A stretch of DNA of 64,000 nucleotides, taken from contig NZ_JOEK01000007.1 of NCBI RefSeq assembly GCF_000719135.1, positions 124,001-188,000 on the forward strand, read 5' to 3'. This stretch comes from Streptomyces avicenniae (GTDB taxonomy: Bacteria > Actinomycetota > Actinomycetes > Streptomycetales > Streptomycetaceae). The notes beneath the pieces were generated by a model that was not told where the DNA came from, made no database searches, and was given only the letters and a program-made list of their open reading frames with translations. This document shows, in pieces, positions 55,976 through 64,000 of the stretch (its first letter is position 1; each line of letters starts with the position of its first letter). Made by a program: the position numbers and the translations under genes.

Positions 55976-58261
55976 TCAGCCGCCCACGTAGGCGCGCAGG
56001 TGCTGGGCCGTCAGCGTCTCGCCCTGCGCGACGAGTTCGGCCGGTGAGCCGGTGAAGACGACCTGGCCGCCGTCGTGGCCGCCGCCAGGACCGATGTCGA
56101 TCAGATGGTCCGCGCGCGCCATGACCGCCTGGTGGTGCTCGATGACCACGACGGTGTTGCCGCCGTCCACCAACCGGTCGAGAAGCGCCAGAAGCTGATC
56201 GACATCGGCCATGTGCAGACCGGTCGTGGGCTCGTCGAGGACATAGACGGACGAGTCCTGCGCCATGTGGATGGCCAGCTTGAGCCGCTGGCGCTCACCG
56301 CCCGAGAGGGTCGTGAGCGGCTGGCCGAGCCGCACGTACCCGAGGCCGACGTCCACCAGGCGGCCGAGGATGGCACGGGCCTGCCCGCCGGGGAAGAAGT
56401 CCGCGGCCTCGGTGACCGCCATGTCCAGGACCTCGCTGATGTTCCGCTCGCGCAGCGTGTAGGCGAGGACCTCGGGCGTGAACCGCTTCCCCTCGCACTG
56501 CTCGCACACGGACGCGACGCCCGCCATCATCGCGAGGTCGGTGTAGACGAGCCCGATGCCGTTGCAGCGCGGGCAGGCGCCCTCCGAGTTCGCGCTGAAC
56601 AGCGCGGGCCGCACGCCGTTGGCCTTGGCGAACGCGGTCCTGATCGGGCCGAGCAGCCCGGTGTACGTGGCCGGGTTGGAGCGGCGCGAGCCCCGGATCG
56701 GGGTCTGGTCCGCGACGACCACGCCGTCGTGCTTCGCCAGGTAGCCGTGCACCAGGGAACTCTTCCCCGACCCGGCGACGCCGGTCACCACCGTCAGGAC
56801 CCCGAGCGGGAAGTCCACCGTGACGTCGCGCAGGTTGTGCAGGTCGGCGCCCTTCACGGTGAGCGCGCCCTTGGGGCTGCGGACCGAGTCCTTCAGCCGC
56901 GCGCGGTGCCCGAGATGGCGGCCGGTGAGCGTGTCGGACGCGCGCAGCCCCGCCACGTCCCCGGTGTAGCACAGCTCGCCGCCCGCCGTACCGGCGCCGG
57001 GGCCGAGGTCCACGACGTGGTCGGCGATCGCGATGACCTCCGGCTTGTGCTCGACGACGAGGACGGTGTTGCCCTTGTCGCGCAGGCTCAGCAGGAGGCG
57101 GTTCATGCGCTGGATGTCGTGCGGGTGCAGGCCGGTCGTCGGCTCGTCGAAGACATAGGTGACGTCGGTGAGGCTGGAGCCGAGGTGGCGGACCATCTTC
57201 ACGCGCTGCGCCTCGCCGCCGGACAGGGTGCCGGACGGCCGGTCCAGGCTGAGGTAGCCGAGACCGATGTCGGTGAGGGAGTCGAGCAGGCCGCGCAGCG
57301 AGGCGAGCAGGGGCGCGACGGACGGGTCGTCGAGGTCGCGGACGACCTCGGCGAGGTCGCTGATCTGGAGGGCGGCGCACTCGGGGAGGGTGCGGCCGGC
57401 GACCGTGGCGGTGCGGGCCGCCTCGGACAGGCGGCTGCCGTCGCACTCGGGGCAGGTGGCGAAGACGACGGCGCGGTCCACGAAGGCGCGGATGTGGGGC
57501 TGGAGGGCGTCGCGGTCCTTGGCGAGGAAGATCCGGCGCACCTTGACGAGCAGGCCCTCGTAGCTGGTGTTGTGCGTGCCCGTGGAGATCTTGGTGGCGG
57601 GCTTGTTGAGGAAGTCGTCCCACTCCCGCTCCGTGAAGTCGCGGAGCCTGCGGTCGGGGTCGAAGAAGCCGGACCCCGCCATGACCTGCCAGTACCAGGT
57701 GCCCACGCCGAAGTTGGGGACGGTGATGGCGCCGTCGTTCAGGGACAGGTCGCGGTCGAAGAGCTGGTCGAGGTCGATGTCGGTGACGTGTCCTGTGCCC
57801 TCGCAGCGCGGGCACATGCCCTCGGGGCTGTTGAAGCTGAAGTGCGTCGCCGTGCCGACGTGCGGGGTGCTGAGGCGGCTGAACACGATCCTGAGCATGG
57901 TGAACGCGTCGGTGACGGTGCCGACGGTGGAGCGGGAGTTGGCCGTCATCCGCTCCTGGTCCACGATGATCGCGGCGCTGAGGCCGTGCAGCGCATCGAC
58001 GTCGGGCCGGGACTGGCTGGGCATGAACGACTGGATGAACGCGGTGTAGGTCTCGTTGATCAGCCGCTGGGACTCGGCGGCGATCGTCCCGAAGACGAGG
58101 GACGACTTGCCCGAGCCCGAGACGCCGGTGAAGACGGTCAGGCGGCGCTTGGGTATGTCGAGCGAGATGTCGCGCAGGTTGTTCTCGCGGGCGCCGCGCA
58201 CCTGGATGAGTGAGTGGCTGTCCGCCTCGGCGGTCCGGGGCGCGCGGGGATCGTCGGGCAT
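55976..58261 (-). CDS. compact UvrA-like ABC ATPase (UvrA2/DrrC type)
   Basis: 761 aa, shorter than UvrA (~950). Two ABC cassettes: Walker A GVSGSGKSSLVFGTI and GVAGSGKSSLVHGYL; signatures TLSGGEAQRVKMVRHLGSSL and TLSGGERQRLKLAIHMAQ; Walker B VFDEPTTGLHPHD and VLDEPTTGLHMAD. Zinc modules CPRCEGTGHV, CPECDGSRL, CPRCNGIG, CEQCEGKRF. The UvrB-binding insert looks absent, as in class II UvrA and DrrC, which protect producers from DNA-binding drugs. ATG 58261 with TAGGAGTA upstream. A palindrome overlaps its likely -10. Confidence 0.88.
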   Translation of the reverse strand: MPDDPRAPRTAEADSHSLIQVRGARENNLRDISLDIPKRRLTVFTGVSGSGKSSLVFGTIAAESQRLINETYTAFIQSFMPSQSRPDVDALHGLSAAIIVDQERMTANSRSTVGTVTDAFTMLRIVFSRLSTPHVGTATHFSFNSPEGMCPRCEGTGHVTDIDLDQLFDRDLSLNDGAITVPNFGVGTWYWQVMAGSGFFDPDRRLRDFTEREWDDFLNKPATKISTGTHNTSYEGLLVKVRRIFLAKDRDALQPHIRAFVDRAVVFATCPECDGSRLSEAARTATVAGRTLPECAALQISDLAEVVRDLDDPSVAPLLASLRGLLDSLTDIGLGYLSLDRPSGTLSGGEAQRVKMVRHLGSSLTDVTYVFDEPTTGLHPHDIQRMNRLLLSLRDKGNTVLVVEHKPEVIAIADHVVDLGPGAGTAGGELCYTGDVAGLRASDTLTGRHLGHRARLKDSVRSPKGALTVKGADLHNLRDVTVDFPLGVLTVVTGVAGSGKSSLVHGYLAKHDGVVVADQTPIRGSRRSNPATYTGLLGPIRTAFAKANGVRPALFSANSEGACPRCNGIGLVYTDLAMMAGVASVCEQCEGKRFTPEVLAYTLRERNISEVLDMAVTEAADFFPGGQARAILGRLVDVGLGYVRLGQPLTTLSGGERQRLKLAIHMAQDSSVYVLDEPTTGLHMADVDQLLALLDRLVDGGNTVVVIEHHQAVMARADHLIDIGPGGGHDGGQVVFTGSPAELVAQGETLTAQHLRAYVGG

Positions 58262-58319
58262 GACGGTACTCCTAGGCAGGGTGCGGTTCCGGCGGGGACG
58301 ACGGGTCCGCCGGACATCC

Positions 58320-58334
58320 GGGTACACCGTACCC
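58320..58334 (-). promoter_or_regulatory. palindrome over a -10 upstream of the UvrA-like gene
   Basis: GGGTAC-ACC-GTACCC on plus. The minus strand reads GTACGGTGTAC, containing TACGGT (a -10 form), about 60 bases before the ATG at 58261. A candidate repressor site. Confidence 0.45.
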
Positions 58335-58463
58335 ACTTTCCGGGTCGGCTTCCGGACGGTCCGGGCGAGCCGCCGTCCCGCGCCGGGTCGGCTGCTGGAG
58401 GCCGAGCGTAACGGGAGGGTCTGACAATCCCGCCCCGGAAGCCGCGCCGCGCCCTGCCCGGGA

Positions 58464-59972
58464 TCAGGGCTGCAGGGAGTTGATGACGTCGTTCCGGTGC
58501 CCTGGGTCACGGGACGCGGCCCAGCCGAACCCGTCGTTGCCCGGCACCAGGCCGAAGGTGACCGGTTCGAAGGTCGCCGGGTTCGGCGGGTCGTCGAAGC
58601 TCTCGTACCAGTCGCGGTAGTACGAGCCCGAGGTGTGGTGCGAGTCCTGGAGCGTGGAGGAGGCGATCTCCAGCCTGTCCGCGTACGCGGTGCCGGTGGG
58701 GACGGTCGCCGTGCCGAGCAGCGAGCCGAAGTGGAGGTGCGCCTCGGCGTTCTCCAGCTCCTCGTCCGACCAGGCCGGGTTCCAGTACTGGATGTCCTCG
58801 TTCAGGACGTGCTCCTTGACGAAGTCGGGCGTCGCGGCCCGCCCGGCGGGGGTCGTCAGGTCCAGGCCGCCGATCTCCGGGTTCATCAGGAGCTGGATGC
58901 CGTTGGTGAGCGCGGTGCCCGCGGACATGCCGCCGATGCCGGTCACGTGCGGCCCGTCCTCCTGGTGGACCCACTCGTCCTCGAACAGCCGCCGCCCCAG
59001 GTCGCTCAGTTCCTCGGCGGTCAGGTGCGAGTAGAACTCCCGCAGGTAGGCGGCCTCGGCGTCCGTCATGGGCCGCACGGGGTCCCAGCTGTCCGCGAGG
59101 GGGTTGTAGTGCGTGGTGCCCCAGACACCGCGCGCGATCCCGTCGAGGACGCGGGTCCAGCGGTCGAGGACGTCGGAGCGCGGATGCTCGCGGGACAGCT
59201 CCTCCTTCAGCCCTGACGCGGCGTAGGCGGCCATCTCGGGCGTGGTGAAGATGCCGAGCGGCCCTCCGGCCAGGCCGGGCGCGTCACTGCCGAGTTCCGC
59301 CGCGTACGTGGACAGCCGGTGGCGGTAGCTCTCGATCTCGTCGGCGATGGCGTCGTCGTAGGAGAGCGCGCTCTCGACGGCGTCGGCGAGGTGACGTTCC
59401 CTGATGCGATCGATCAGCGACGGCGGCAACCCGTAGACGGCGAGCCCGGCGCCGTTCAGCGCGGGGACCACCTCCTGCATCTCGCCGCGGTAGGAGAGGG
59501 TGATCGTCTCCGTGCCGGTCGCCGGGGCGACGCGTTCCAGCTCCGCCTGCCAGCCCTGCCGCTCGATCTCGGCGGCGGCGCCGTGCTGGGCGCGGGAGAG
59601 TTCGAGCCCCGGGTCCCAGATCATGGCGCGCACGACCTGCTCGGCGTCCACGGCCAGGTTCATCGCCCGCTGGACGCCGTGGACGGCCGCCTCCATGCCG
59701 GGGATGTCGAGATGGCCGGTCGTCATCCGGATGCGCCCCGCGTCGTCCACCAGCGAGGCGCCGTCGAGATCGCCCGCCTCCGCGGCGAGGCGGGACGCCT
59801 CCTGGCCGAGATCCACCGCGTCGTCGGCCTCGCCGGAGGCCCGCTGGTAGGCGGCGGCCGTCCTGGCCATCTCCTCGGGGTCGATCTCGGCGGAGAAGCG
59901 CGCCTGCCGTTCCCAGGGGTCACGCCCTGCCCGCGCGACGATCTCCTCGCGCGTGTACTCGAATCCGGGCAA
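58464..59972 (-). CDS. unrecognised protein with helical WXG100-like N-terminus
   Basis: About 502 aa; TTG 59972 proposed, since the coding character (FEYTREEIVARAGRDPWERQ) begins there and no ATG/GTG lies nearer. Helical N-terminal half (ARTAAAYQRASGEADDAVDL, GRIRMTTGHLDIPGMEAAVH) like secreted WXG100/ESX-type proteins; then LRDIRERHLADAVESA-like and a globular C-terminal half with WDPVRPMTDAEAAYLREFYS, GLDLTTPAGRAATPDFVKEH, TSGSYYRDWYESFDDPPNPA. No catalytic motif recognised, so it could be a type VII-exported or polymorphic protein. Alone on its strand. Confidence 0.6.
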   Translation of the reverse strand: MPGFEYTREEIVARAGRDPWERQARFSAEIDPEEMARTAAAYQRASGEADDAVDLGQEASRLAAEAGDLDGASLVDDAGRIRMTTGHLDIPGMEAAVHGVQRAMNLAVDAEQVVRAMIWDPGLELSRAQHGAAAEIERQGWQAELERVAPATGTETITLSYRGEMQEVVPALNGAGLAVYGLPPSLIDRIRERHLADAVESALSYDDAIADEIESYRHRLSTYAAELGSDAPGLAGGPLGIFTTPEMAAYAASGLKEELSREHPRSDVLDRWTRVLDGIARGVWGTTHYNPLADSWDPVRPMTDAEAAYLREFYSHLTAEELSDLGRRLFEDEWVHQEDGPHVTGIGGMSAGTALTNGIQLLMNPEIGGLDLTTPAGRAATPDFVKEHVLNEDIQYWNPAWSDEELENAEAHLHFGSLLGTATVPTGTAYADRLEIASSTLQDSHHTSGSYYRDWYESFDDPPNPATFEPVTFGLVPGNDGFGWAASRDPGHRNDVINSLQP

Positions 59973-60091
59973 TGTCCGTCCACCACCGTGCCGTTGAGGG
60001 AATCGGTCAGGTGGCGATGGTGGCGCCGGGGCCGGTTCCCCGGGTGACCTGGAGGCGTCGCAAAGGCAAAGTCGATCTGAAGAATGATCGG

Positions 60092-60472
60092 TCAGGGGTG
60101 GGCGGGTGGAGGCGGGACGTCGGGCGGCGCGGCGGCGAGCGTGTCGAAGAGCGGCCAGCCGTCGCGTTCCACCGGGCCGGGGACCGTCGGGATCAGGCCG
60201 TCGGCGACGGCGGCGTCGAGGAAGCGGCGGACGACGCGGGGCAGGTGGAGGTTGAGCCACGTCCGCCCGTCGCCCACCGTGCCGCTGGGCGTCAGGGCGT
60301 CGGCGCCGAACCGGCCGGGCCCCTGCCGGAAGACGAGGCGGAGGGTGCCGCGCGTCCCGTCCCGGCGCAGGGAGAGGACGTCGCCGCAGTGCGGCGGGGC
60401 GTGCCGGTGCCGGACGCTCCACCACCAGACGGTGTCGCCGACGACGAGGCGGCGCGTGCGGGTGTCGCTCAT
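60092..60472 (-). CDS. unrecognised basic protein
   Basis: 126 aa from ATG 60472: TRRLVVGDTVWWWSVRHRHA, GDVLSLRRDGTRGTLRLVFR, GDGRTWLNLHLPRVVRRFLD, a Pro-rich end. Alternating beta strands and helix, no motif recognised. It is divergent from the SDR gene and convergent with nothing; support is moderate. Confidence 0.55.
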   Translation of the reverse strand: MSDTRTRRLVVGDTVWWWSVRHRHAPPHCGDVLSLRRDGTRGTLRLVFRQGPGRFGADALTPSGTVGDGRTWLNLHLPRVVRRFLDAAVADGLIPTVPGPVERDGWPLFDTLAAAPPDVPPPPAHP

Positions 60473-60548
60473 GCCGCGACGGTACGGCGGGCCCTGCTGT
60501 CGGCAGAAGGGCTTTTCCGCGCGCCGCCCGCCCTGGGAGGCTCGGGCC

Positions 60549-61295
60549 ATGTCGCATCCGCTGAAGGGCAAGGCGGCCGTCGTGACCGGCGGTTCGCGCG
60601 GGATCGGGCGGGCGGTCGTCGAACGGCTCGCACGGGACGGCGCCGAGGTCGTGTTCAGCTACGCGCGGGCCGCTGACCGGGCGGCCGAGGTCACGGACGC
60701 CGTCGCGGCGGCGGGCGGGACGGCGCACGCGGTCCCGGCCGACTTCACGGACCCGCGCGCCGCCGCGCGGCTCATGGAACGGGCCGACGGCCTCCTCGGC
60801 GGCCTGGACATCCTCGTCAACAACGCCGCCGCCTCCTTCTCGCCCACGCCGCTGGCGGACACGGAGGAGGACGCCTTCGACGCCATGCTCGCCGTCAACC
60901 TCAAGGCGGCGTTCGTCACGTTGCGGCATGCCGCGCGGACCATGCGCGCGGGCGGACGGATCGTCACCATCTCGACCCTCAACACCGCGCGCCCGGCGCC
61001 CGGCATCGGCCCGTACGTCGCGGGCAAGGGGGCTCTTGAGCAGTTGACGGGCGTCGCGGCGCTGGAGCTGGGAGGGCGCGGGATCACGGTGAACACCGTC
61101 TCGCCGGGCGCCACCGACACCGATCTGCTGCGGTCGGCGAACCCGGCGGCGGCCCTCGAACGGGTGCCCGGCCTGACACCGCTGGGGCGGCTCGGGGAAC
61201 CGGCGGACATCGCGGACGTCGTCGCGTTCCTCGCGGGGCCGGACGGGCGATGGGTCACGGGGCAGAACCTCCGGGTGACCGGCGGGCTCGGCTGA
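60549..61295 (+). CDS. short-chain dehydrogenase/reductase
   Basis: 248 aa. AAVVTGGSRGIGRAVVERLA (TGxxxGIG), ILVNNAAASF (NNAA), IVTISTLNTARPAPGIGPYV with AGKGALEQ (Ser..Tyr-x3-Lys, YVAGK), VNTVSPGATDTDLL. A classical NAD(P)-binding oxidoreductase of cytosolic metabolism; the substrate is unknown. ATG 60549 with GGGAGG upstream. Its stop is at the left edge of the inverted-repeat element at 61295-61449. Confidence 0.9.
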   Translation: MSHPLKGKAAVVTGGSRGIGRAVVERLARDGAEVVFSYARAADRAAEVTDAVAAAGGTAHAVPADFTDPRAAARLMERADGLLGGLDILVNNAAASFSPTPLADTEEDAFDAMLAVNLKAAFVTLRHAARTMRAGGRIVTISTLNTARPAPGIGPYVAGKGALEQLTGVAALELGGRGITVNTVSPGATDTDLLRSANPAAALERVPGLTPLGRLGEPADIADVVAFLAGPDGRWVTGQNLRVTGGLG

Positions 61296-61449
61296 AGGCT
61301 GTCCCGTAACTCGACGCACAGGCCAGCGGGCTACGGCGGATGGGTCGGCTTGTCCGGTTCTGGTGCGACTCGCGGCCCCGGCCATGACCTGACCAATCGG
61401 GGCGAACTGGACACAGGTAAGCGGCTGCAAGAGCTACGGGACAGCCTTT
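61295..61449. mobile_element. possible MITE or IS remnant
   Basis: Terminal inverted repeats: AAGGCTGTCCCGTAACTC (61295-61312) and GAGCTACGGGACAGCCTT (61431-61448), 17 of 18 matching. The GGCTGTCCCGTA end is of the kind seen on Streptomyces IS5-like elements. The ~155-bp body holds no gene. It sits directly at the SDR stop codon without interrupting the gene. Confidence 0.55.
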
Positions 61450-61608
61450 AGGGCCCGTCTTGCCGTTCCGCGCGGGCACGGACGCGGGCGCCGGGCGCCC
61501 GGAAGGGCGGACGCGGGGGACGGCCGGTCTCCGTGAGGCGGCGCCGCGGCCGGTGGCACCGGCTTGCCCGGGACCTCTTTCCCGATGGGCGCCCGCGCCC
61601 TGACCGGC

Positions 61609-62049
61609 TCAGGAGCGCCACGCCTGGTGCACGCGCACCCGGGCGAAGCGCCAGCCGTCGGGGGTGCGGACCGCGCGCAGGTCGTACCGCTCGCCGACCG
61701 CGAACGCGGGCTCAAGGGGCGCGCCCGGCACGTTGAACGTGGCGGTCTGGTTGGCCCGGACGGTGGCCTCGTCGCCGTCGAGGGCGATCACCACGTTCGC
61801 GGTGAGGTGGTGGGTGACGACGTCGGCGGGGTGGGTGCGGCGGGCCTGGGCCGCGAGCGCCGCCGCCCCCTCGACCGTGCCGCCGGGGAACTCCCCGACG
61901 ACGTCGGCCGTGTAGAGGGACGCGATCTCGTCGAACGCCTTGTCGTCCAGCCAGGGGCCGAGGCGGTTGGTCAGCTCGGTCAGCTCCAGACGGTCGGCGA
62001 GCGGGTCGTGCGCCGGGGCGGTGGCGGAGGTGTCGCGGATGCCTGACAT
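61609..62049 (-). CDS. SnoaL-like (NTF2-fold) protein
   Basis: 146 aa. RLELTELTNRLGPWLDDKAF, DEIASLYTADVVGEFPGGTV, VVTHHLTANVVIALDGDEAT, GERYDLRAVRTPDGWRFARV. A cone-shaped alpha/beta NTF2 fold, SnoaL_4 group, whose members are polyketide cyclases, isomerases or dehydratases. No cluster gene is near. Behind twin TTGG...CCAA operators, so it is probably a repressed, inducible gene. Confidence 0.8.
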   Translation of the reverse strand: MSGIRDTSATAPAHDPLADRLELTELTNRLGPWLDDKAFDEIASLYTADVVGEFPGGTVEGAAALAAQARRTHPADVVTHHLTANVVIALDGDEATVRANQTATFNVPGAPLEPAFAVGERYDLRAVRTPDGWRFARVRVHQAWRS

Positions 62050-62071
62050 GGGGTGGCACCTTCCGGGCGGA

Positions 62072-62118
62072 AATGATTGGTGAGGCCAACGCTATCGTTG
62101 AATGATTGGTCTCGCCAA
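62072..62118. promoter_or_regulatory. twin palindromic operators upstream of the SnoaL-like gene
   Basis: AATGATTGGTGAGGCCAA (62072-62089) and AATGATTGGTCTCGCCAA (62101-62118), 29 bp apart; each holds TTGG-N5-CCAA. TAGCGT on the minus strand between them is a possible -10. TetR- or GntR-like site; no regulator gene is adjacent within the window. Confidence 0.6.
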
Positions 62119-62165
62119 CTTTTCGGTCACCGCCCCACCACCCCACCGCCCCACCGCCCCGCCGG

Positions 62166-63959
62166 TCAGTCCAGGTAGACCGTGGCCGTCAGCGGCAGGT
62201 GGTCGGACGCGTCGGTGTCCGTCAGCCGCACGTCCCCGAAGGTGACGTCCTGTCCGCCGAGGATCCAGTCCACCCGGCGCGGCGGTGAGACGGCGGTGTC
62301 GCGGTCGGCGAGGTCCTCCGCGCCGTCCTGGGCGCTGTGCAGCCCGGCGGCCAGGTAGGCGTCGATCCCGGGAGAGCCGGGCTCGGCGTTCAGGTCACCG
62401 GCCAGGACGGCGTGCGGGTCGCCGTCCACCGCGCGGAGCAGCGCCTCGTGTTGGGGCAGGTCGGGCCCGGTGTGGGCGGTGACGACGCGGGCCGTCTCGC
62501 CATCGGTCAGGCGCAGGTCCACGGTGGCCGCCGACCGGTCGCCGCCCGGCAGTTCACCGGTGACCGCGTCCAGGACGGGCAGGCCGGTCAGCAGGAGGTT
62601 GCCGGTCGTCCGGTCGGCGGCCGGTGCCCACACCGTGCTGAGGTCGAGGCGGCGTTCCAGCCAGGTCCGCAGGTCGAGTCCACCGGCCGTGGCCAGGCCG
62701 CGCGGCACCTCCTGGAGGACGACGACGTGCGCCCCCGAGTCCCGGACGACGTCGAGGACCGCCTCCGGGTCCAGCCGCCCGTCACGGTCCACGGCGTGAT
62801 GCACGTTCCACGTCATGAGGCGGTACATGCCGCCCGCCGTGTCGGTCGGCAGCGGCTCGGGAGCCGCGCGCAGCGCGCCCGCCAGGGGCGGCAGCGCCAG
62901 GAACAGCGCGGCGAGGACCACGGAGCGGAACGCCCCCGGGAGCGCGGCGGGGGCCGTGGGCTCGGACCTGGCGAGGACGACGGCCGCCGCGCCGAGGCAC
63001 GCGACGGCGAGGAGCGCCAGGGCGATGTGCGGCGCGCCGAGGCCGGACGGCAGCGCGACCAGCGCGTACCCCAGCGCGGCACCTGCCCCTGCCAGCGCCG
63101 TCCCGCCGAGCGGCACCGGGACGGCTGACGGCAGCGGCAGCCGCAGCGCCCGGCGCAGCACCAGCGGCAGCGCGGCGACGGCGAGGAGGACGCCGGGCCC
63201 GGCGGGCCAGGACGGCACCAGCAGGACGACGGCGACCCCGCCCGTGGCCACCGCGGGCGAGACCCACCGCTCGCCAGCGGGCAGCGGGCGCGTCAGGGCC
63301 AGGACCGCGAGGCCGGTGCCCGCCGCGATCCACAGTCCCGCCGTGTCCCAGGGGACACCGGCGCGCGCCGCGAGCAGCGCGGGCGAGCCGAGGAGCGGCC
63401 CGTACAGGGCCAGCGCCGGGCCCAGCAGGGCGAGCCCCGCGTCGCCCACCGGCTCGGCGGGCACCGGCACGGGGTGCCGCCGCAGGTGGGCGGCGCCCGC
63501 GCCGAGGGCCGCGACGGTCAGCAGGGCGACCGTCCATCCGGCCGGTCCGCCGCGCCAGACCGGGTCGAGGCCGGACAGCGGCAGCCGCAGGGCGACATCC
63601 GCGCCGACGCCGAGGGCCACGGCGCGCGCCACGGATCCCAGCGAGGACCGGCGCGCCACCAGCACCAGCCCGGCGAGCGCCACCCCGGCCGCGACGGCGG
63701 CCACGAACGACGTGCGCGCGCCCGGCACCTGGACCACCAGCCGCGCCACGGCCGCCGCCGCCAGCCCCAGCGGCAGCGCCGCGCGCGAACCGAGCCACCA
63801 GACCAGCGGCCCGCCCAGGGCGGCCACGCAGACCAGGAGCAGCACGCCGGTCATGGACGTGCCCGTCACCGTTCCCGCGACCCGCAGGGTCTCCAGCGCG
63901 GCGACGGTCGTCACGGCCGTGAGCGGGGATATCGCGCGCTCCGGCGTCATGGGGATCAT
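62166..63959 (-). CDS. polytopic membrane protein with C-terminal endonuclease/exonuclease/phosphatase domain
   Basis: 597 aa. Residues ~15-340 are ~10-11 hydrophobic helices. The last ~230 form an EEP domain with all motifs: RLMTWNVHHAVD (Asn), HVVVLQEVPRG (Glu), VVTAHTGPD, LAGDLNAEPGS (Asp-Asn), VDWILGG, SDHLPLTATV (Asp-His). So it is a metal-dependent phosphodiesterase/phosphatase held at the membrane. The substrate is unknown. ATG 63959, or ATG 63950 three codons later. Compare the shorter EEP protein at 14833-15804. Confidence 0.85.
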   Translation of the reverse strand: MIPMTPERAISPLTAVTTVAALETLRVAGTVTGTSMTGVLLLVCVAALGGPLVWWLGSRAALPLGLAAAAVARLVVQVPGARTSFVAAVAAGVALAGLVLVARRSSLGSVARAVALGVGADVALRLPLSGLDPVWRGGPAGWTVALLTVAALGAGAAHLRRHPVPVPAEPVGDAGLALLGPALALYGPLLGSPALLAARAGVPWDTAGLWIAAGTGLAVLALTRPLPAGERWVSPAVATGGVAVVLLVPSWPAGPGVLLAVAALPLVLRRALRLPLPSAVPVPLGGTALAGAGAALGYALVALPSGLGAPHIALALLAVACLGAAAVVLARSEPTAPAALPGAFRSVVLAALFLALPPLAGALRAAPEPLPTDTAGGMYRLMTWNVHHAVDRDGRLDPEAVLDVVRDSGAHVVVLQEVPRGLATAGGLDLRTWLERRLDLSTVWAPAADRTTGNLLLTGLPVLDAVTGELPGGDRSAATVDLRLTDGETARVVTAHTGPDLPQHEALLRAVDGDPHAVLAGDLNAEPGSPGIDAYLAAGLHSAQDGAEDLADRDTAVSPPRRVDWILGGQDVTFGDVRLTDTDASDHLPLTATVYLD

Positions 63960-64000
63960 GACGGCTGAGGGTAGTGCCAGGGCCTCGGGTGCCGTCCGTT

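Noticed and set aside
60000..61430. Upstream extension of the 58464 protein across the SDR gene
   Set aside because: The extension is antisense to an intact SDR and Arg/Pro-rich. Coding character starts near 59972.

Overview
The window is chromosomal DNA from a high-GC actinomycete, most likely a Streptomyces or close relative. The evidence is very high GC at third codon positions, frequent GTG and TTG starts, GTGA/ATGA stop-start overlaps, and marker genes: the galU-glp/moeA-moaC-mog-rimJ-sepX block, an FO synthase, a WhiJ-like/DUF397/ATPase set, an AfsA-type butyrolactone enzyme, two AfsR-type regulators, and a TTA codon in one of those regulators.

Layout. 0-4.3 kb: end of galU, a molybdopterin/gephyrin-like block, the membrane protein SepX/GlpR, and tRNA-Ala(CGC). 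4.2-8.6 kb: a small decayed island at the 3' end of that tRNA. It is bounded by an imperfect repeat of the tRNA 3' half and holds two pseudogenes and a lower-GC AAA-ATPase/DUF4276 pair resembling split OLD- or PARIS-type defence modules. 9-13.5 kb: two MFS exporters, one with a divergent MarR gene and one in an operon with an ArsR gene. 13.5-22.2 kb: RidA, an HTH protein behind a perfect 33-bp palindrome, an EEP-domain protein, PdxH, a VanZ-like protein, an RlmA/TlrB-type rRNA methyltransferase behind a possible leader peptide, and small enzymes. 22.3-28.2 kb: an AfsA-family gene divergent from a 1009-aa AfsR-type regulator, then an unusual OB-fold/APH fusion. 28.2-29.3 kb: a PadR/DUF1048/DUF1048 operon. 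29.4-35.6 kb: a sugar ABC importer with a DUF2264 enzyme and a divergent DeoR/LacI chimera.

35.7-43.3 kb holds the most unusual set: a same-strand operon encoding an EACC1-like membrane component, a caspase (C14)-Hsp70 fusion, an unrecognised 324-aa protein, a TPR-CHAT (caspase-like) protein and a small membrane protein. I infer a chaperone-gated proteolytic conflict or stress-response system.

43.4-51.5 kb: an F420-dependent reductase-like gene, the WhiJ-like/DUF397/ATPase set, an ADP-ribosylglycohydrolase, FO synthase and a CehA/McbA-type metallohydrolase. 51.6-55.4 kb: a second AfsR-type regulator followed by an AfsS-like cytosolic protein with six DSHIT repeats and a secreted peptide with three DSHVT repeats, echoing the classical afsR-afsS arrangement. 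56-64 kb: a compact UvrA paralogue, two unrecognised proteins, an SDR, a possible MITE, a SnoaL-like protein behind twin palindromic operators, and a membrane protein with a C-terminal EEP domain.

A recurring feature is a TAnnnT -10 element 6-7 bases upstream of the start codon, suggesting many leaderless transcripts. No CRISPR array, rRNA, intact integrase or intact transposase gene was seen.
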